Assembly (NCBI RefSeq): GCF_051380875.1
Contig: NZ_JBNYXW010000009.1
Span: 202,737-266,736, forward strand
Origin: Janthinobacterium sp051380875
GTDB taxonomy: Bacteria; Pseudomonadota; Gammaproteobacteria; Burkholderiales; Burkholderiaceae_D
DNA: 64,000 nt
Reading direction: 5' to 3'
The notes beneath the pieces are model-generated. The model searched no databases. It had not been told where the DNA came from and was given only the letters and a program-made list of their open reading frames with translations. Within the stretch, counting starts at the first letter, position 1. Each line of letters opens with the position of its first letter. This document shows, one piece after another, positions 8,607 through 17,332 of this stretch. The translations under genes were made by a program, and so were the position numbers.

Positions 8607-10988
8607 CTAAGGCCGACCAGTGCCGCGTAACCGGAGTGCATTGGTAATGACAGACACGGAGCTCAGGCTCATCGCTAACGCGGCGATCATCGGCGACAGC
8701 AATTGGCCAGTAAATGGATACAGCACGCCGGCAGCCAGTGGAATGCCCAATGCATTGTAGATAAACGCGAAGCCCAGGTTCTGCCACATATTGCGAACAG
8801 TGTCGACCGAGATTCGTCGGGCAAGGGCAATCCCACGCAGATCTCCCTTTACCAAGGCGACGTGAGCGCTATTGATGGCCACGTCTGTTCCTGTACCCAT
8901 GGCAATGCCAACGTTGGCCTTCGCCAGTGCGGGAGCATCATTGATTCCGTCGCCGGCCATTGCGACCACCTTGCCTTGCTTTTGCAGTTTTTCTACCAAG
9001 GCCAACTTGTCCTGTGGTTTCACCTCGCCGTAGAACTCCGTGATGCCCAGCCTTTCGGCCACGGACCTCGCAGTGGTGACGCCATCGCCAGTGGCCATGA
9101 TCACGGTCAGCCCTTCGGCGCGCAGGCCCTCTATCGCCTCACGCGTCGTTGCCTTGATGGGATCCGACACGGCGATCAGTCCTGCCAAAACGCCGTCAGA
9201 GGATAAATACATGACGCTAGCACCTTCTGTTCTCAATCGTTCAGCGACGTCTGCAAGCGGCCGCCAATCAACTTTGTCAGCATCCATCAGGGCGGTGTTG
9301 CCCAGCGTGATGTGCACCCCAGCAAGCGTGCCGCGCACGCCAATACCGCTGGCGGACTCAAAACTGTCAGGTTTTGTCAGCACCAGTGCTCGCCTGTTCG
9401 CTTCGTTGACGATAGCGTGCGCTAGAGGATGTTCGCTGCCCTGGTCTATGCTCGCTGCCATTTGCAAGACGTCTTCGTCCTTGAAACCGGGCGCTGCGAC
9501 CACGCTGTCAAAGGAAGGCTTACCTTCAGTGAGGGTCCCCGTCTTGTCGACAATCAGTGTGTCGACCTTCTTGAGGTCTTCTATTGCCGCGGCATCCCGA
9601 AAGAGCACGCCCTGGGTGGCGGCGCGGCCTGTGGCGGCCATAATGGACATCGGCGTGGCTAGCCCCAATGCACATGGGCAAGCAATGATCAGTACTGCAA
9701 CGGCGTTAACAAAACCAAAGACCCAGCTCGGTTCAGGTCCATACATTCCCCATAACACGAACGTCAGTAGCGCTATGACCACGACCACGACCACGAAGTA
9801 GCCTGCGACACTATCGGCGAGTCGTTGCATAGGCGCGCGGGAGCGCTGCGCCTGCGCGACCATTTGTACGATTTGAGACAACATCGTGTCGCTGCCGATT
9901 TTCTCGGCACGCATAATCAGGCTCCCGCTGGTATTGATCGTTGCGCCAATCAACGTGTCTCCGGGACGCTTTGTCACAGGTAAGGGCTCGCCAGTCAGCA
10001 TCGACTCATCAAGCGAACTCTCGCCATCAAGCACTACGCCATCAACCGGCACCTTCTCACCGGGTCGGACACGGAGTTTGTCGCCGACGTGGACGTGCGT
10101 GAGCGGGATGTCGTCTTCGGAGCCATCGTCCTGAATGCGTCGAGCCGTCTTCGGAGCGAGTCCGAGTAAGGATTTGATTGCGGCGGAAGTTTGGGAGCGT
10201 GCGCGCAGCTCAAGTATCTGTCCCAGTAGCGTGAGCGAAACAATGACTGCTGCCGCCTCAAAATAGACGCCTATGCGGCCATGTGCAGCAAAAGTAGGCG
10301 GGAAGAGGCCCGGTGCGATAGTGGCGACGACACTATAGCCATAGGCAGCCATTACGCCAAAACCAATCAAGGTCCACATATTCGGGCTCATGCGTGCCAG
10401 CGATTGCGCCCAGCGCGTGAAAAATGGCCAGCCGGCCCACAGTACGACAGGTGTGCTTAACGCGAACTCAATCCAGTTCTGGCCTGGCAGCCCCATTTCA
10501 AGGAACACATGCCCAAACATCGCCAACAGGAATACCACCAGGGTCAGCGGCAGCGTCCACCAGAAGCGGTGGCGAAAATCGACCAGCTCCGGATTTTCCG
10601 CCTCATCTAGCGTCGGCATTTCAGGTTCGAGCGACATGCCGCAAATGGGGCAAGTTCCCGGTGCAGGCTGGCGTATCTCGGGGTGCATGGGGCAGGTGTA
10701 GACCGCTCCCTGCTGGGGTGAGTGCTCAGGGCTGGGCGCCGCATTCGCTCTATCGATGAAAGAATCTGGCGCTGCGTTGAACTTTGTCATGCATTTCCCG
10801 CTACAGAAGTGGTAGACCATACTTTTGTAGGTGATTTCTTTTTCGGGATTTGCACCAACGCGCATGCCGCAGACAGGATCGATGAACGGTTTTTCATCCC
10901 CTGTCTTTATCGTATTGCCAGGCCCGGTCTCGCTATGGGTGCCGTGATGATGCTCGTGCGCGTGATGCTCGGCTTCAGTTCTACTCAT
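8607..10988 (-). CDS. copA: copper-translocating P1B-type ATPase with YHS and HMBD N-terminal domains
   Basis: 793 residues, ATG preceded by AAGGAG. It pumps Cu(I) (or Ag(I)) out of the cytoplasm using ATP. A His-rich start is followed by a YHS domain (DPVCGM at residues 37-42 to about 80) and the Cys-Met-rich HMBD (YTCPMHPEI ... CPICGMSLEP, about 97-122). The core has the CPC transport motif in IIACPCALG, DKTGTLTEG for phosphorylation, the SEHPLA motif and GDGINDAPALA. It lacks the classical CxxC HMA domains, as in the SilP/CopF-type group. It follows the cupredoxin gene after 99 nt and belongs to the minus-strand copper operon. Confidence 0.93.
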   Translation of the reverse strand: MSRTEAEHHAHEHHHGTHSETGPGNTIKTGDEKPFIDPVCGMRVGANPEKEITYKSMVYHFCSGKCMTKFNAAPDSFIDRANAAPSPEHSPQQGAVYTCPMHPEIRQPAPGTCPICGMSLEPEMPTLDEAENPELVDFRHRFWWTLPLTLVVFLLAMFGHVFLEMGLPGQNWIEFALSTPVVLWAGWPFFTRWAQSLARMSPNMWTLIGFGVMAAYGYSVVATIAPGLFPPTFAAHGRIGVYFEAAAVIVSLTLLGQILELRARSQTSAAIKSLLGLAPKTARRIQDDGSEDDIPLTHVHVGDKLRVRPGEKVPVDGVVLDGESSLDESMLTGEPLPVTKRPGDTLIGATINTSGSLIMRAEKIGSDTMLSQIVQMVAQAQRSRAPMQRLADSVAGYFVVVVVVIALLTFVLWGMYGPEPSWVFGFVNAVAVLIIACPCALGLATPMSIMAATGRAATQGVLFRDAAAIEDLKKVDTLIVDKTGTLTEGKPSFDSVVAAPGFKDEDVLQMAASIDQGSEHPLAHAIVNEANRRALVLTKPDSFESASGIGVRGTLAGVHITLGNTALMDADKVDWRPLADVAERLRTEGASVMYLSSDGVLAGLIAVSDPIKATTREAIEGLRAEGLTVIMATGDGVTTARSVAERLGITEFYGEVKPQDKLALVEKLQKQGKVVAMAGDGINDAPALAKANVGIAMGTGTDVAINSAHVALVKGDLRGIALARRISVDTVRNMWQNLGFAFIYNALGIPLAAGVLYPFTGQLLSPMIAALAMSLSSVSVITNALRLRGTGRP

Positions 10989-11087
10989 GAATCACTCCTT
11001 GGGCAGATTCGCCTGTTTCGTTGGCTGTGGTGGAACCAGCTATTGCGGCAACGGCGGAAATTGAACATTCCCGCCGAATGAAGCCAT

Positions 11088-11600
11088 CTATTTAGCAGAA
11101 ACCAGTACCAGTCCCTTCATGCCCGCCTCAAAGTGACCGGGTTGTAAGCAAGCAAATTCTACTTTGCCGGCTTTGTCGAACTGCCAGACAATGGTTCCCG
11201 ATTTTCCAGGCGTTACGCTCACCTGATTGAGTTCCGCATGCTCCATCTCCGGAAACTTTGCCATTTGTTGGGCATGTTCTTTCAACTCGCTCTCAGAACC
11301 AATGACCATCTCATGCCTGATCTTGCCGGAATTGTTGACGACAAAGCGAATGGTCTCGCCCCGTTTCACGGCAATAGACGCTGGGCTAAAGCGCATGGTG
11401 TCGTTCATATCGACAGTGACGGTACGCGTCACTTTTTTCGGGTCGCCCGCTTTGCCCACAAGAGATGCACTCTGCTCATTTGCGCCATGCTGGTGGCCAC
11501 TATGTGCTGCTGGGCTACTATCCGGTACCGCAGCATTGCTGAAAGTGCTCAAGCTGGCCAGTAACATTACTGCAATTGCATTTAAGGTCATCTTTTTCAT
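11088..11600 (-). CDS. periplasmic cupredoxin (CopI-like)
   Basis: 170 residues with a signal peptide (cleavage near SNA-AV, residue 23-24) and AGGGAG before the ATG. A His-rich linker (HSGHQHG) precedes a cupredoxin domain. The type-1 copper ligands are visible as His in KIRHEM, Cys and His in FACLQPGH, and Met in AGMKG. Such proteins accept or oxidise periplasmic copper and occur in cop operons as CopI-type tolerance proteins. The position between copD and the ATPase gene fits. Confidence 0.88.
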   Translation of the reverse strand: MKKMTLNAIAVMLLASLSTFSNAAVPDSSPAAHSGHQHGANEQSASLVGKAGDPKKVTRTVTVDMNDTMRFSPASIAVKRGETIRFVVNNSGKIRHEMVIGSESELKEHAQQMAKFPEMEHAELNQVSVTPGKSGTIVWQFDKAGKVEFACLQPGHFEAGMKGLVLVSAK

Positions 11601-11633
11601 ATCGTACTCCCTTGTAGAAAAACCGTCGCGGCA

Positions 11634-12533
11634 TTACATCGCGGTAGGTGGTTGTTGAGTGGTAAGAATTGCCGCCGCAAACAGTGCACCGAGCAGTAGC
11701 AAAGTCTCTACTTGTAGAACGACTCTCACCAGAGTGACGCCGCGGGAGGAGCGGGAGGCAGCAGGCAGTCCACGAAATTTGTTGTAGCCGCCCAAGGCAA
11801 TGGCAAGAAGGACCAATGCAACTTTGACCAGTAAGGTGACGCCGTAGGTGGTATGAACAAGGTGCTCGGAACTTCCCACTCGGTGCCAGGCGCTGTAGAT
11901 ACCAGTAGCAACAATGGCAACTACTGCGAGCATTGCTGCCTGGGACATCAGTTCGAGGTACTGATCGGTGCTACCCGTATCAAATTTCCTTACCCGCGCC
12001 GCATGAAGAACAAACCAGCCGGTAACCATCACCGCGCCAGTCCATAGGCCGATGGCAAAAAAATGGATCGCTTCTACTGCTAGCGGAATAGTCCAGAAGC
12101 CTTCCTCGCCCGCATGCCCCATGGACGCCCGTATTGCAGAAAAAATGGCCAAAAGGAGAACGACAGCAATATCGCTGCTGCGGCCGACTCCGCCGACTAA
12201 TCGCACAAAAAAGAGAGCAAGCATCGCCACAATAATGGCGCAGCCTGCATGTCCGTAGTCGGTTGTAGACACCATCATCCAGAACATCGGGCACGCTTCG
12301 CGCAGGCCGACACCCCCCATGACCGCCGTTGCGCTCAATAGTGCAGATGCACTAGCAACCGTGCTGATTGCCGCCGCCATCAAGTCAAGTTTGCGCAGCG
12401 CAGGCTCGAAATGATCATGGTCGACGCCGCTAGAACGCATCCAGTAACGCGCAAACCATGATCCAACGAGCCAGGCAAAGCCGAGGTTCAGCAGCAAAGC
12501 TGAACTGACTTGCAACAGCGAGACTGCATCCAT
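11634..12533 (-). CDS. copD: CopD copper resistance membrane protein
   Basis: 299 residues, mostly hydrophobic, with about eight predicted membrane helices and the conserved CopD-domain His/Trp-rich segments (EAIHFFAIGLWTGAVM, ATGIYSAWHRVGS). CopD works with periplasmic CopC in copper uptake or handling at the inner membrane. The ATG follows the copC stop codon with no gap. The length is typical of the PcoD/CopD family. Confidence 0.9.
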   Translation of the reverse strand: MDAVSLLQVSSALLLNLGFAWLVGSWFARYWMRSSGVDHDHFEPALRKLDLMAAAISTVASASALLSATAVMGGVGLREACPMFWMMVSTTDYGHAGCAIIVAMLALFFVRLVGGVGRSSDIAVVLLLAIFSAIRASMGHAGEEGFWTIPLAVEAIHFFAIGLWTGAVMVTGWFVLHAARVRKFDTGSTDQYLELMSQAAMLAVVAIVATGIYSAWHRVGSSEHLVHTTYGVTLLVKVALVLLAIALGGYNKFRGLPAASRSSRGVTLVRVVLQVETLLLLGALFAAAILTTQQPPTAM

Positions 12534-12908
12534 TTATTTCACCGAGAACTTAAAATCGCCCTTACGACGATGCCCATCGTGTCCGGCAACTGCCCAGCTC
12601 ACGGTATAGGCGCCAGCGTTCAAGGTTGGTACTGCCAAGCGTAAAACGGCTGGATTTGCGGCATCGACCTTTGCCTTGTTTGCACCGACAGTTTTGCCTT
12701 CGCCATCGGCCAGAACGATCGTGCTAAAGGCTTCTTCCACCTTCTCGTTGAAGGTCAGCGCAATCTCCGTTGGTGCGACTGCCAGGGAGGCACCTGCCAC
12801 GGGATTGGAGTTCTTCAAGCTCGCATGTGCCAAGGCAAATGGGGTAGCCAGCGTTGCCGCCAATATGGATGTGGCAAGAATAATGTTCCGCAGGGTCTTC
12901 ATCTTCAA
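12534..12908 (-). CDS. copC: CopC periplasmic copper-binding protein
   Basis: 124 residues. The signal peptide ends at LA-HA, leaving His as the first mature residue (HASLKNSNPV), which is the N-terminal Cu(II) ligand in CopC proteins. The domain continues with FNEKVEEAF and ends with VAGHDGHRRKGDFKFSV, whose His residues complete the site. It is directly upstream of copD, the usual pairing. Confidence 0.93.
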   Translation of the reverse strand: MKMKTLRNIILATSILAATLATPFALAHASLKNSNPVAGASLAVAPTEIALTFNEKVEEAFSTIVLADGEGKTVGANKAKVDAANPAVLRLAVPTLNAGAYTVSWAVAGHDGHRRKGDFKFSVK

Positions 12909-12923
12909 CTCTCTTTGTTAAAT

Positions 12924-13253
12924 TTACTTTACTGCTTCGATGGAGGTGACCGTCAGTGCACCGCCAACTTTTTCCACGACGAAACGTACTTTGTCGCCTT
13001 GTTTGACCTTGTCGAGCATTGACGGCTCCTTGACCTTGAATAGCATGGTCATACCGGGCATACCCAGGTTCTTCAGCTCACCATGCTTGATGGTCAGCTT
13101 GCCGGCGTCCTTGTCCACTTTCTTGATTTCCCCTTCGCTCATCGCGTCTTGCGTCGCGGGGGCGGTCTGCTGCTGGGCGAACGCCACCGAGGTCGTTGCG
13201 ACGGAAGACAGGCCAAGCAAGGTTGCCAATACAGCTTTTTGCAGGTTTTTCAT
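12924..13253 (-). CDS. cusF: CusF-like periplasmic copper chaperone
   Basis: 109 residues with a signal peptide (to AFA-QQ) and AAGGAAA before the ATG. The mature OB-fold domain has the CusF pattern EIKKVDKDAGKLTIKHGEL followed by LGMPGMTMLFKV. His and two Met are the known Cu(I)/Ag(I) ligands of CusF; the usual capping Trp is replaced here (Phe lies nearby in TMLF). It sits 24 nt after the multicopper oxidase gene. Confidence 0.9.
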   Translation of the reverse strand: MKNLQKAVLATLLGLSSVATTSVAFAQQQTAPATQDAMSEGEIKKVDKDAGKLTIKHGELKNLGMPGMTMLFKVKEPSMLDKVKQGDKVRFVVEKVGGALTVTSIEAVK

Positions 13254-13277
13254 GATGTTTCCTTTTAGTTGAAAAAA

Positions 13278-14669
13278 TTAGTGACCGCTATGCCCGGTCG
13301 GTTTACGAACAGTAACTTCAATATTGGGTTTGTTCATCGTTGGCATCGACTGCCCCCCAGCGTTAGTGGCACGTTCGGGTTCAGGAAGGGCGCCCGTCCA
13401 CTCGTATGCCACGGTTCCGGCCGGATGTTTGTACCAACCAGGATCGGAATAGTCGCCGCGCTTCTGGTCCTTGCGCACTTTCAGTACGGTAAACATGCCC
13501 CCCATCTCAACACCACCGAACGGTCCTTCGCCCGACATCATCGGTAAAGTGTTGTCCGGTAAGGGCATTTCCATGCCTCCCATAGAGCCGCCCTTGTCGC
13601 CCATCACCATATATTCAGGGACGATTTTGTTAATTTTTTCAGCAACCCCGCGATGATTGACGCCAATCATTGTCGGTACCGAGTGGCCCATTGCATTCAT
13701 GGTATGGTGGGATTTATGGCAGTGAAGTGCCCAGTCACCCAGATCAGTAGCGACGAATTCGATGGCCCGCATTTGCCCAACGGCGACATCGGTGGTGACT
13801 TCAGGCCAACGCGACGCCGGCGGGGTCCAGCCACCATCCGTGCCAGTGACGAAAAACTCATGGCCATGTATATGAATAGGGTGATTCGTCATCGTCAGGT
13901 TGCCGACACGGATGCGTACCTTGTCACCTTGGCGCACCGGCAATGAATCAATGCCGGGGAAGACGCGGCTATTGAATGTCCACAGGTTGAAGTCCAGCAT
14001 GGTGTTGATCTTCGGCGTATAGCTTCCCGGTTCCACGTCATACGCGTTGAGCAGGAAGACGAAATCACGGTCCACAGCATGGAGCGACGGGTCCTTCGGA
14101 TGGGTGACCCAGAAGCCCATCATCCCCATCGCCATTTGGGCCATCTCGTCGGCGTGGGGATGGTACATAAACGTACCTGGCCGTTTGGCCTCGAATTCGT
14201 AGACGAAAGTCTTTCCAGGGCCGATACCCGGTTGAGTAAGGCCCGTGACGCCATCCATGCCGTTCGGCAATCGCTGTCCATGCCAATGAACGCTGGTGTG
14301 CTCAGGTAGCTTGTTGGTCACGAAAATACGCACACGGTCACCTTCGACCACTTCAATTGTCGGGCCTGGGGATTGTCCGTTATAGCCCCACAGATTGGCT
14401 TTCATCCCTGGTGCAAGTTCACGCACCACGGGTTCGGCCACCAGATGGAATTCCTTTACGCCATTTTTCATCCGCCATGGCAATGACCAGCCGTTCAGGG
14501 TCACGACCGGATTGTAGGGCCGGCCAGTGGGTGGCGCCGGGGGGATGTGTGTCTTGGCATTGTCCATCAACATCGCCTCAGGCAATGACGCGGCACCAGC
14601 CTTGCTAACGGCAACGGCACTCACCGCTACAGCACCGGCACCTCTGAAAAAATCTCTACGTGAAATCAT
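13278..14669 (-). CDS. copA: Tat-exported multicopper oxidase
   Basis: 463 residues from ATG 14669; a longer reading upstream would run into the TolC gene. The start is set by the twin-arginine signal ISRRDFFRGAGA. All four copper motifs are visible: HWHGQRLPNGMDG, YHPHADEMAQM, HPIHIHGHEF and HCHKSHHTMNAM. It therefore has complete T1 and T2/T3 centres and probably oxidises periplasmic Cu(I). A Met/Gly-rich segment (about residues 380-410) may add copper sites. It is shorter than PcoA (about 600 residues). ATG overlaps the stop of the upstream TolC gene (ATGA). The symbol copA is also used for the ATPase; it is given here in the Pseudomonas cop sense. Confidence 0.93.
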   Translation of the reverse strand: MISRRDFFRGAGAVAVSAVAVSKAGAASLPEAMLMDNAKTHIPPAPPTGRPYNPVVTLNGWSLPWRMKNGVKEFHLVAEPVVRELAPGMKANLWGYNGQSPGPTIEVVEGDRVRIFVTNKLPEHTSVHWHGQRLPNGMDGVTGLTQPGIGPGKTFVYEFEAKRPGTFMYHPHADEMAQMAMGMMGFWVTHPKDPSLHAVDRDFVFLLNAYDVEPGSYTPKINTMLDFNLWTFNSRVFPGIDSLPVRQGDKVRIRVGNLTMTNHPIHIHGHEFFVTGTDGGWTPPASRWPEVTTDVAVGQMRAIEFVATDLGDWALHCHKSHHTMNAMGHSVPTMIGVNHRGVAEKINKIVPEYMVMGDKGGSMGGMEMPLPDNTLPMMSGEGPFGGVEMGGMFTVLKVRKDQKRGDYSDPGWYKHPAGTVAYEWTGALPEPERATNAGGQSMPTMNKPNIEVTVRKPTGHSGH

Positions 14670-16051
14670 GGCATGGCCCTTGTATCGTTCGTACTTCCAC
14701 CGTTGATGGTGGATTGAAGTTTGGTTTCTGCTATCCAAAAGTCGCGCTGGGTTTCGATGGCGGTGTTCACGCTCACCAGTTGTTCGCGCGAGTCCGCCAG
14801 CAATTCGAATACGCTGGCAAGCATCCCGTTGTAGCGAAGCAGAACCTCGTCGGATATTTTTTTCCGCAGCGGCACGACATCGTCACGGTAATGACGGGCA
14901 ATGTCATAGCTAGTGCGGTAAGCGGAGTAGGCCTCACGAACTTCTGAGCGTGCCCGCACGGCAGTATCGGTGGTGCGATGGACGGACTGCATATAGAGCG
15001 CCTCCGCCCGCGCGGCCTTGGCACCACCCCAGTCGAAAATCGGTAGTTCGAGGGAAATCTGGTATCCATTCTCGCGTGGCAAGCCTGTCGTACTCTTGTT
15101 GGTGTAGCCGGCATCAAAAACGTTGATGAAGCCGGTTGCCTTTGTTAAGCCAAGCGCTGAAGCAGTAGCCTCGGTATTGCGGCGAGCCGACAGCATATCG
15201 AGGCGTTGCGACATTGCCTGTGCTTCCGCATTGTTCGTCTCCAGCGGTTTGTCCGGCAGGGGAGGCAACCTGTCTGGCAATACAAAATTTTGTTGCTCGC
15301 CCCATAGGCCAAGGAGGCGAATGAGCTGCTCACGCGTCGCTGTTGCTTCATGCTTTGTCCTCGCCAACTGTGTCAACGCATCTTGGTAGAACGCGCGCTC
15401 ACGGGCCCGGTCAAGCGTGCTCCAGTTTCCTACCTTCGTCATGCTATCGGCGAGTTGCGATGATGCCTCGGCGGCGCCGCGCACCTGCTCCGCGAAAGCG
15501 GCTGATTGTGCCGCCGCTACGGCCATAAAATATGCCCGACGTGTCTCTGCCGCCAGTTGGACAGCCTGAGCAGCTGTTTGCAACTTGGCTTGCTCAAAAC
15601 GTCTTTGCTCAATGCGTCGACGTGTGGGCAGCGTCAGCAGGCCTGCGATGTCAAACATCACACTGCGATCGATTTCCGCGTCGCCACCACCGCTGACGCG
15701 GCCGAAACTAAAGCTTGGATTGCGCATCCGTCCAGCTTGCACAAACTCAGCCTCCGAGACCCCCAATTCAGCGAAGGAGACCTTCAGTGCAGCATTATTG
15801 AGCAGCGCAATCTGGACTGCAGACTCAGGCGTCAGTGGTGCGGACAGCAAGGAATGCACCTGTGTATTGGACTGCTGGCCGTCTTTCAGGCTCTCTTTCG
15901 TGAAGGGCTTGACTTGTCCAATCCGCTCTTGCGTTAGCCGAGAGACATCATTTAAGCCACCATCCGGTGAAAAGCTGGCGCAGCCTGCAAGAAATACCAC
16001 ACCGAACACAGCAGCTACCCGAGTGGGCACTGGCAACGATAATCGCTTCAT
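14666..16051 (-). CDS. TolC/CusC-family outer membrane lipoprotein
   Basis: 461 residues. A lipoprotein signal (VVFLAGCASF, Cys about residue 24) is followed by two OEP repeats rich in coiled-coil heptads. It would supply an outer-membrane channel for copper efflux or play the PcoB-like role in this operon, which has no PcoB. Its start lies 1 nt after the upstream stop, and its own stop overlaps the oxidase start. Confidence 0.88.
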   Translation of the reverse strand: MKRLSLPVPTRVAAVFGVVFLAGCASFSPDGGLNDVSRLTQERIGQVKPFTKESLKDGQQSNTQVHSLLSAPLTPESAVQIALLNNAALKVSFAELGVSEAEFVQAGRMRNPSFSFGRVSGGGDAEIDRSVMFDIAGLLTLPTRRRIEQRRFEQAKLQTAAQAVQLAAETRRAYFMAVAAAQSAAFAEQVRGAAEASSQLADSMTKVGNWSTLDRARERAFYQDALTQLARTKHEATATREQLIRLLGLWGEQQNFVLPDRLPPLPDKPLETNNAEAQAMSQRLDMLSARRNTEATASALGLTKATGFINVFDAGYTNKSTTGLPRENGYQISLELPIFDWGGAKAARAEALYMQSVHRTTDTAVRARSEVREAYSAYRTSYDIARHYRDDVVPLRKKISDEVLLRYNGMLASVFELLADSREQLVSVNTAIETQRDFWIAETKLQSTINGGSTNDTRAMP

Positions 16052-16052
16052 G

Positions 16053-16406
16053 TCATTTGCCTTTCATGTTCATTTGATGGCCTTTGTGCGGATCGTTCGC
16101 CGAAGACGGCTTGGAGTTTTCCTGGCCTTTTGCCCCGGGCGCCATTTCCATCGACATGTCTCCCTGAGCGCCATGCTGAGAGCCCCCTGTCACATCTTGA
16201 TTTGCTTGAATCCAGGCCTTATCTGGAGACGTCTTGGACTCCCCAATCGGCTTAACATCAGCAAAAGCAGAGACATATTTCAGCGGCGGCACCGTGGCGT
16301 TAGCATCCGTCACCGCCGCAGTGGTACTAGCAGGCTGAGCGGATTGTGCATAGACAACCGGCGAAAAGCTAACCGTTGCCAGAAGCAATAAGTGGAAGCG
16401 TTGCAT
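16053..16406 (-). CDS. small secreted protein, first gene of the copper operon
   Basis: 117 residues with a signal peptide (cleavage near VYA-QS) and a low-complexity mature part. It has a segment PPLKYVSAFADVKPIG and a Met/His-rich end (GDMSMEMAPG, HKGHQMNMKGK) suited to metal binding. I do not know a named family, although proteins of this shape occur at the head of cop gene sets. The operon promoter lies about 310 bases upstream (see 16722-16752). Confidence 0.75.
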   Translation of the reverse strand: MQRFHLLLLATVSFSPVVYAQSAQPASTTAAVTDANATVPPLKYVSAFADVKPIGESKTSPDKAWIQANQDVTGGSQHGAQGDMSMEMAPGAKGQENSKPSSANDPHKGHQMNMKGK

Positions 16407-16608
16407 GATTCTCTTTCAAAATTGACTGATTACTGGGTGGATACAGCACGAGGTGAGGCGAACGCCAGTGCATGATTTCAGCAAGCGGCGGGGACGGTGG
16501 TGTGAAAAGAGCTCAAGGGGCGCGAGGAACGGGTGGTGGCCATTATCAGCTCCATGGCGGTGCCTCCCAAGGTAGAGCGAGGCATCCAATGTCATGCACC
16601 TTACCTGC

Positions 16609-16685
16609 CCAGGTTGCTTGCAATGCGCGTCAGCATACGATTCATCCGCGTATCCTCGCCGTGGTGCTCCACCAGGTTGCTTGCA
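16609..16685. repeat. 14-bp direct repeat in the copper operon leader
   Basis: CCAGGTTGCTTGCA occurs at 16609-16622 and again at 16672-16685, 63 bp apart, both within the transcribed leader expected from the CueR-type promoter. Identity is exact over 14 bases. A regulatory or attenuation role is only a guess. Confidence 0.5.
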
Positions 16686-16721
16686 CATTACCCGAACCAA
16701 CCGAGATGAAACCGCCCCCTA

Positions 16722-16752
16722 AAGCTACACCTTCCAATGAACGGAAGGTCAA
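16722..16752 (-). promoter_or_regulatory. CueR/MerR-type copper-responsive promoter
   Basis: Read on the minus strand: -35 TTGACC (16752-16747), 19-bp spacer (16746-16728), -10 TAGCTT (16727-16722). Inside lies the perfect 7-7-7 dyad ACCTTCC - seven bases - GGAAGGT (16749-16729). An over-long 19-bp spacer with this dyad is the known hallmark of promoters twisted open by CueR-like activators, and the elements match the E. coli copA promoter closely. It points at the copper operon beginning at 16406. The cognate regulator gene is not in this window. Confidence 0.85.
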
Positions 16753-16864
16753 GCATATTTCAGTTTGCCAGAGTATTTTCACTTCCACCTTGCTACAATC
16801 ATCGCCCGCTGATTTAATTGCGCCACTGCAATTCACCGTATAAACAAAAAACACTGGAGAGCTC

Positions 16865-17293
16865 GTGCGCCAACTAACTTCCCTTATCGCTATTTCCGTA
16901 TTCAGTCTCCCCCTATACGCCGCCACACCAACTGAAACTGTTGCTGCATTTCACGAAGCACTCGCCAGCGGCAAGTCCGAGCAAGCGATTACTTTGCTCA
17001 GCCCGGAAATTAAAATTTACGAATCTGGGCATGTTGAGCGTTCACGTGATGAATACGCTGGCCATCACCTGCCTGCCGATGCCGCCTTTGCCAAGGTCAC
17101 CAAAAGCAAAGTCCTAAAACAAAACGAACGTATTGATGGAAACCTGGCGGTCGTGATGCAGGAAACAGAGACCACAGGACAATTCCAGGGCAAAAATGTG
17201 CACTTATTCGGCACGGAAACAGCTTTGCTCGAAAAACAGGGCGACCAATGGGTCATCTTTCATCTTCACTGGTCGTCCCGTAAATCTCAGTAA
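16865..17293 (+). CDS. secreted NTF2-like (SnoaL/DUF4440-type) protein
   Basis: 142 residues from a GTG start with GGAG eight bases upstream. A signal peptide (to LYA-AT, about residue 18) is followed by an NTF2-like fold: TPTETVAAFHEALASG, a central HLPADAAF region and a C-terminal DQWVIFHLHWSS strand. The family includes enzymes and binding proteins in many settings, and periplasmic members recur in copper-resistance loci. The role here is unknown. Confidence 0.78.
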   Translation: MRQLTSLIAISVFSLPLYAATPTETVAAFHEALASGKSEQAITLLSPEIKIYESGHVERSRDEYAGHHLPADAAFAKVTKSKVLKQNERIDGNLAVVMQETETTGQFQGKNVHLFGTETALLEKQGDQWVIFHLHWSSRKSQ

Positions 17294-17305
17294 CCTCATG
17301 TGCCA

Positions 17306-17324
17306 GCAGCCCACAGGCGGGCTT
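17306..17324. terminator. short hairpin between convergent genes
   Basis: AGCCC (17308-17312) pairs with GGGCT (17319-17323) across a six-base loop, between the convergent NTF2-like and czcE-like genes. There is no T-run, so terminator activity is uncertain. Confidence 0.25.
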
Positions 17325-17332
17325 ACATGCAC

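Larger units (their letters stand above)
16407..16864. other. intergenic control region of the copper operon
   Basis: No convincing gene is seen in these 458 bases. They hold the CueR-type promoter (16722-16752, minus strand), a leader of roughly 310 nt before the first operon gene, two 14-bp direct repeats in that leader (16609-16622 and 16672-16685), and a TACAAT -10-like hexamer at 16794-16799 for the plus-strand gene at 16865. A Cys/His-rich minus-strand frame at 16416-16688 lacks a ribosome-binding site. Confidence 0.6.

Noticed and set aside
10991..11077. A 28-codon minus-strand frame ending on the copper ATPase start (ATGA)
   Set aside because: No ribosome-binding site and Arg-rich random composition; the stop/start overlap may be chance.
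16416..16688. Minus-strand Cys/His-rich frame in the copper operon leader as a gene
   Set aside because: No ribosome-binding site before its ATG and no known family; kept only as a possible leader element.
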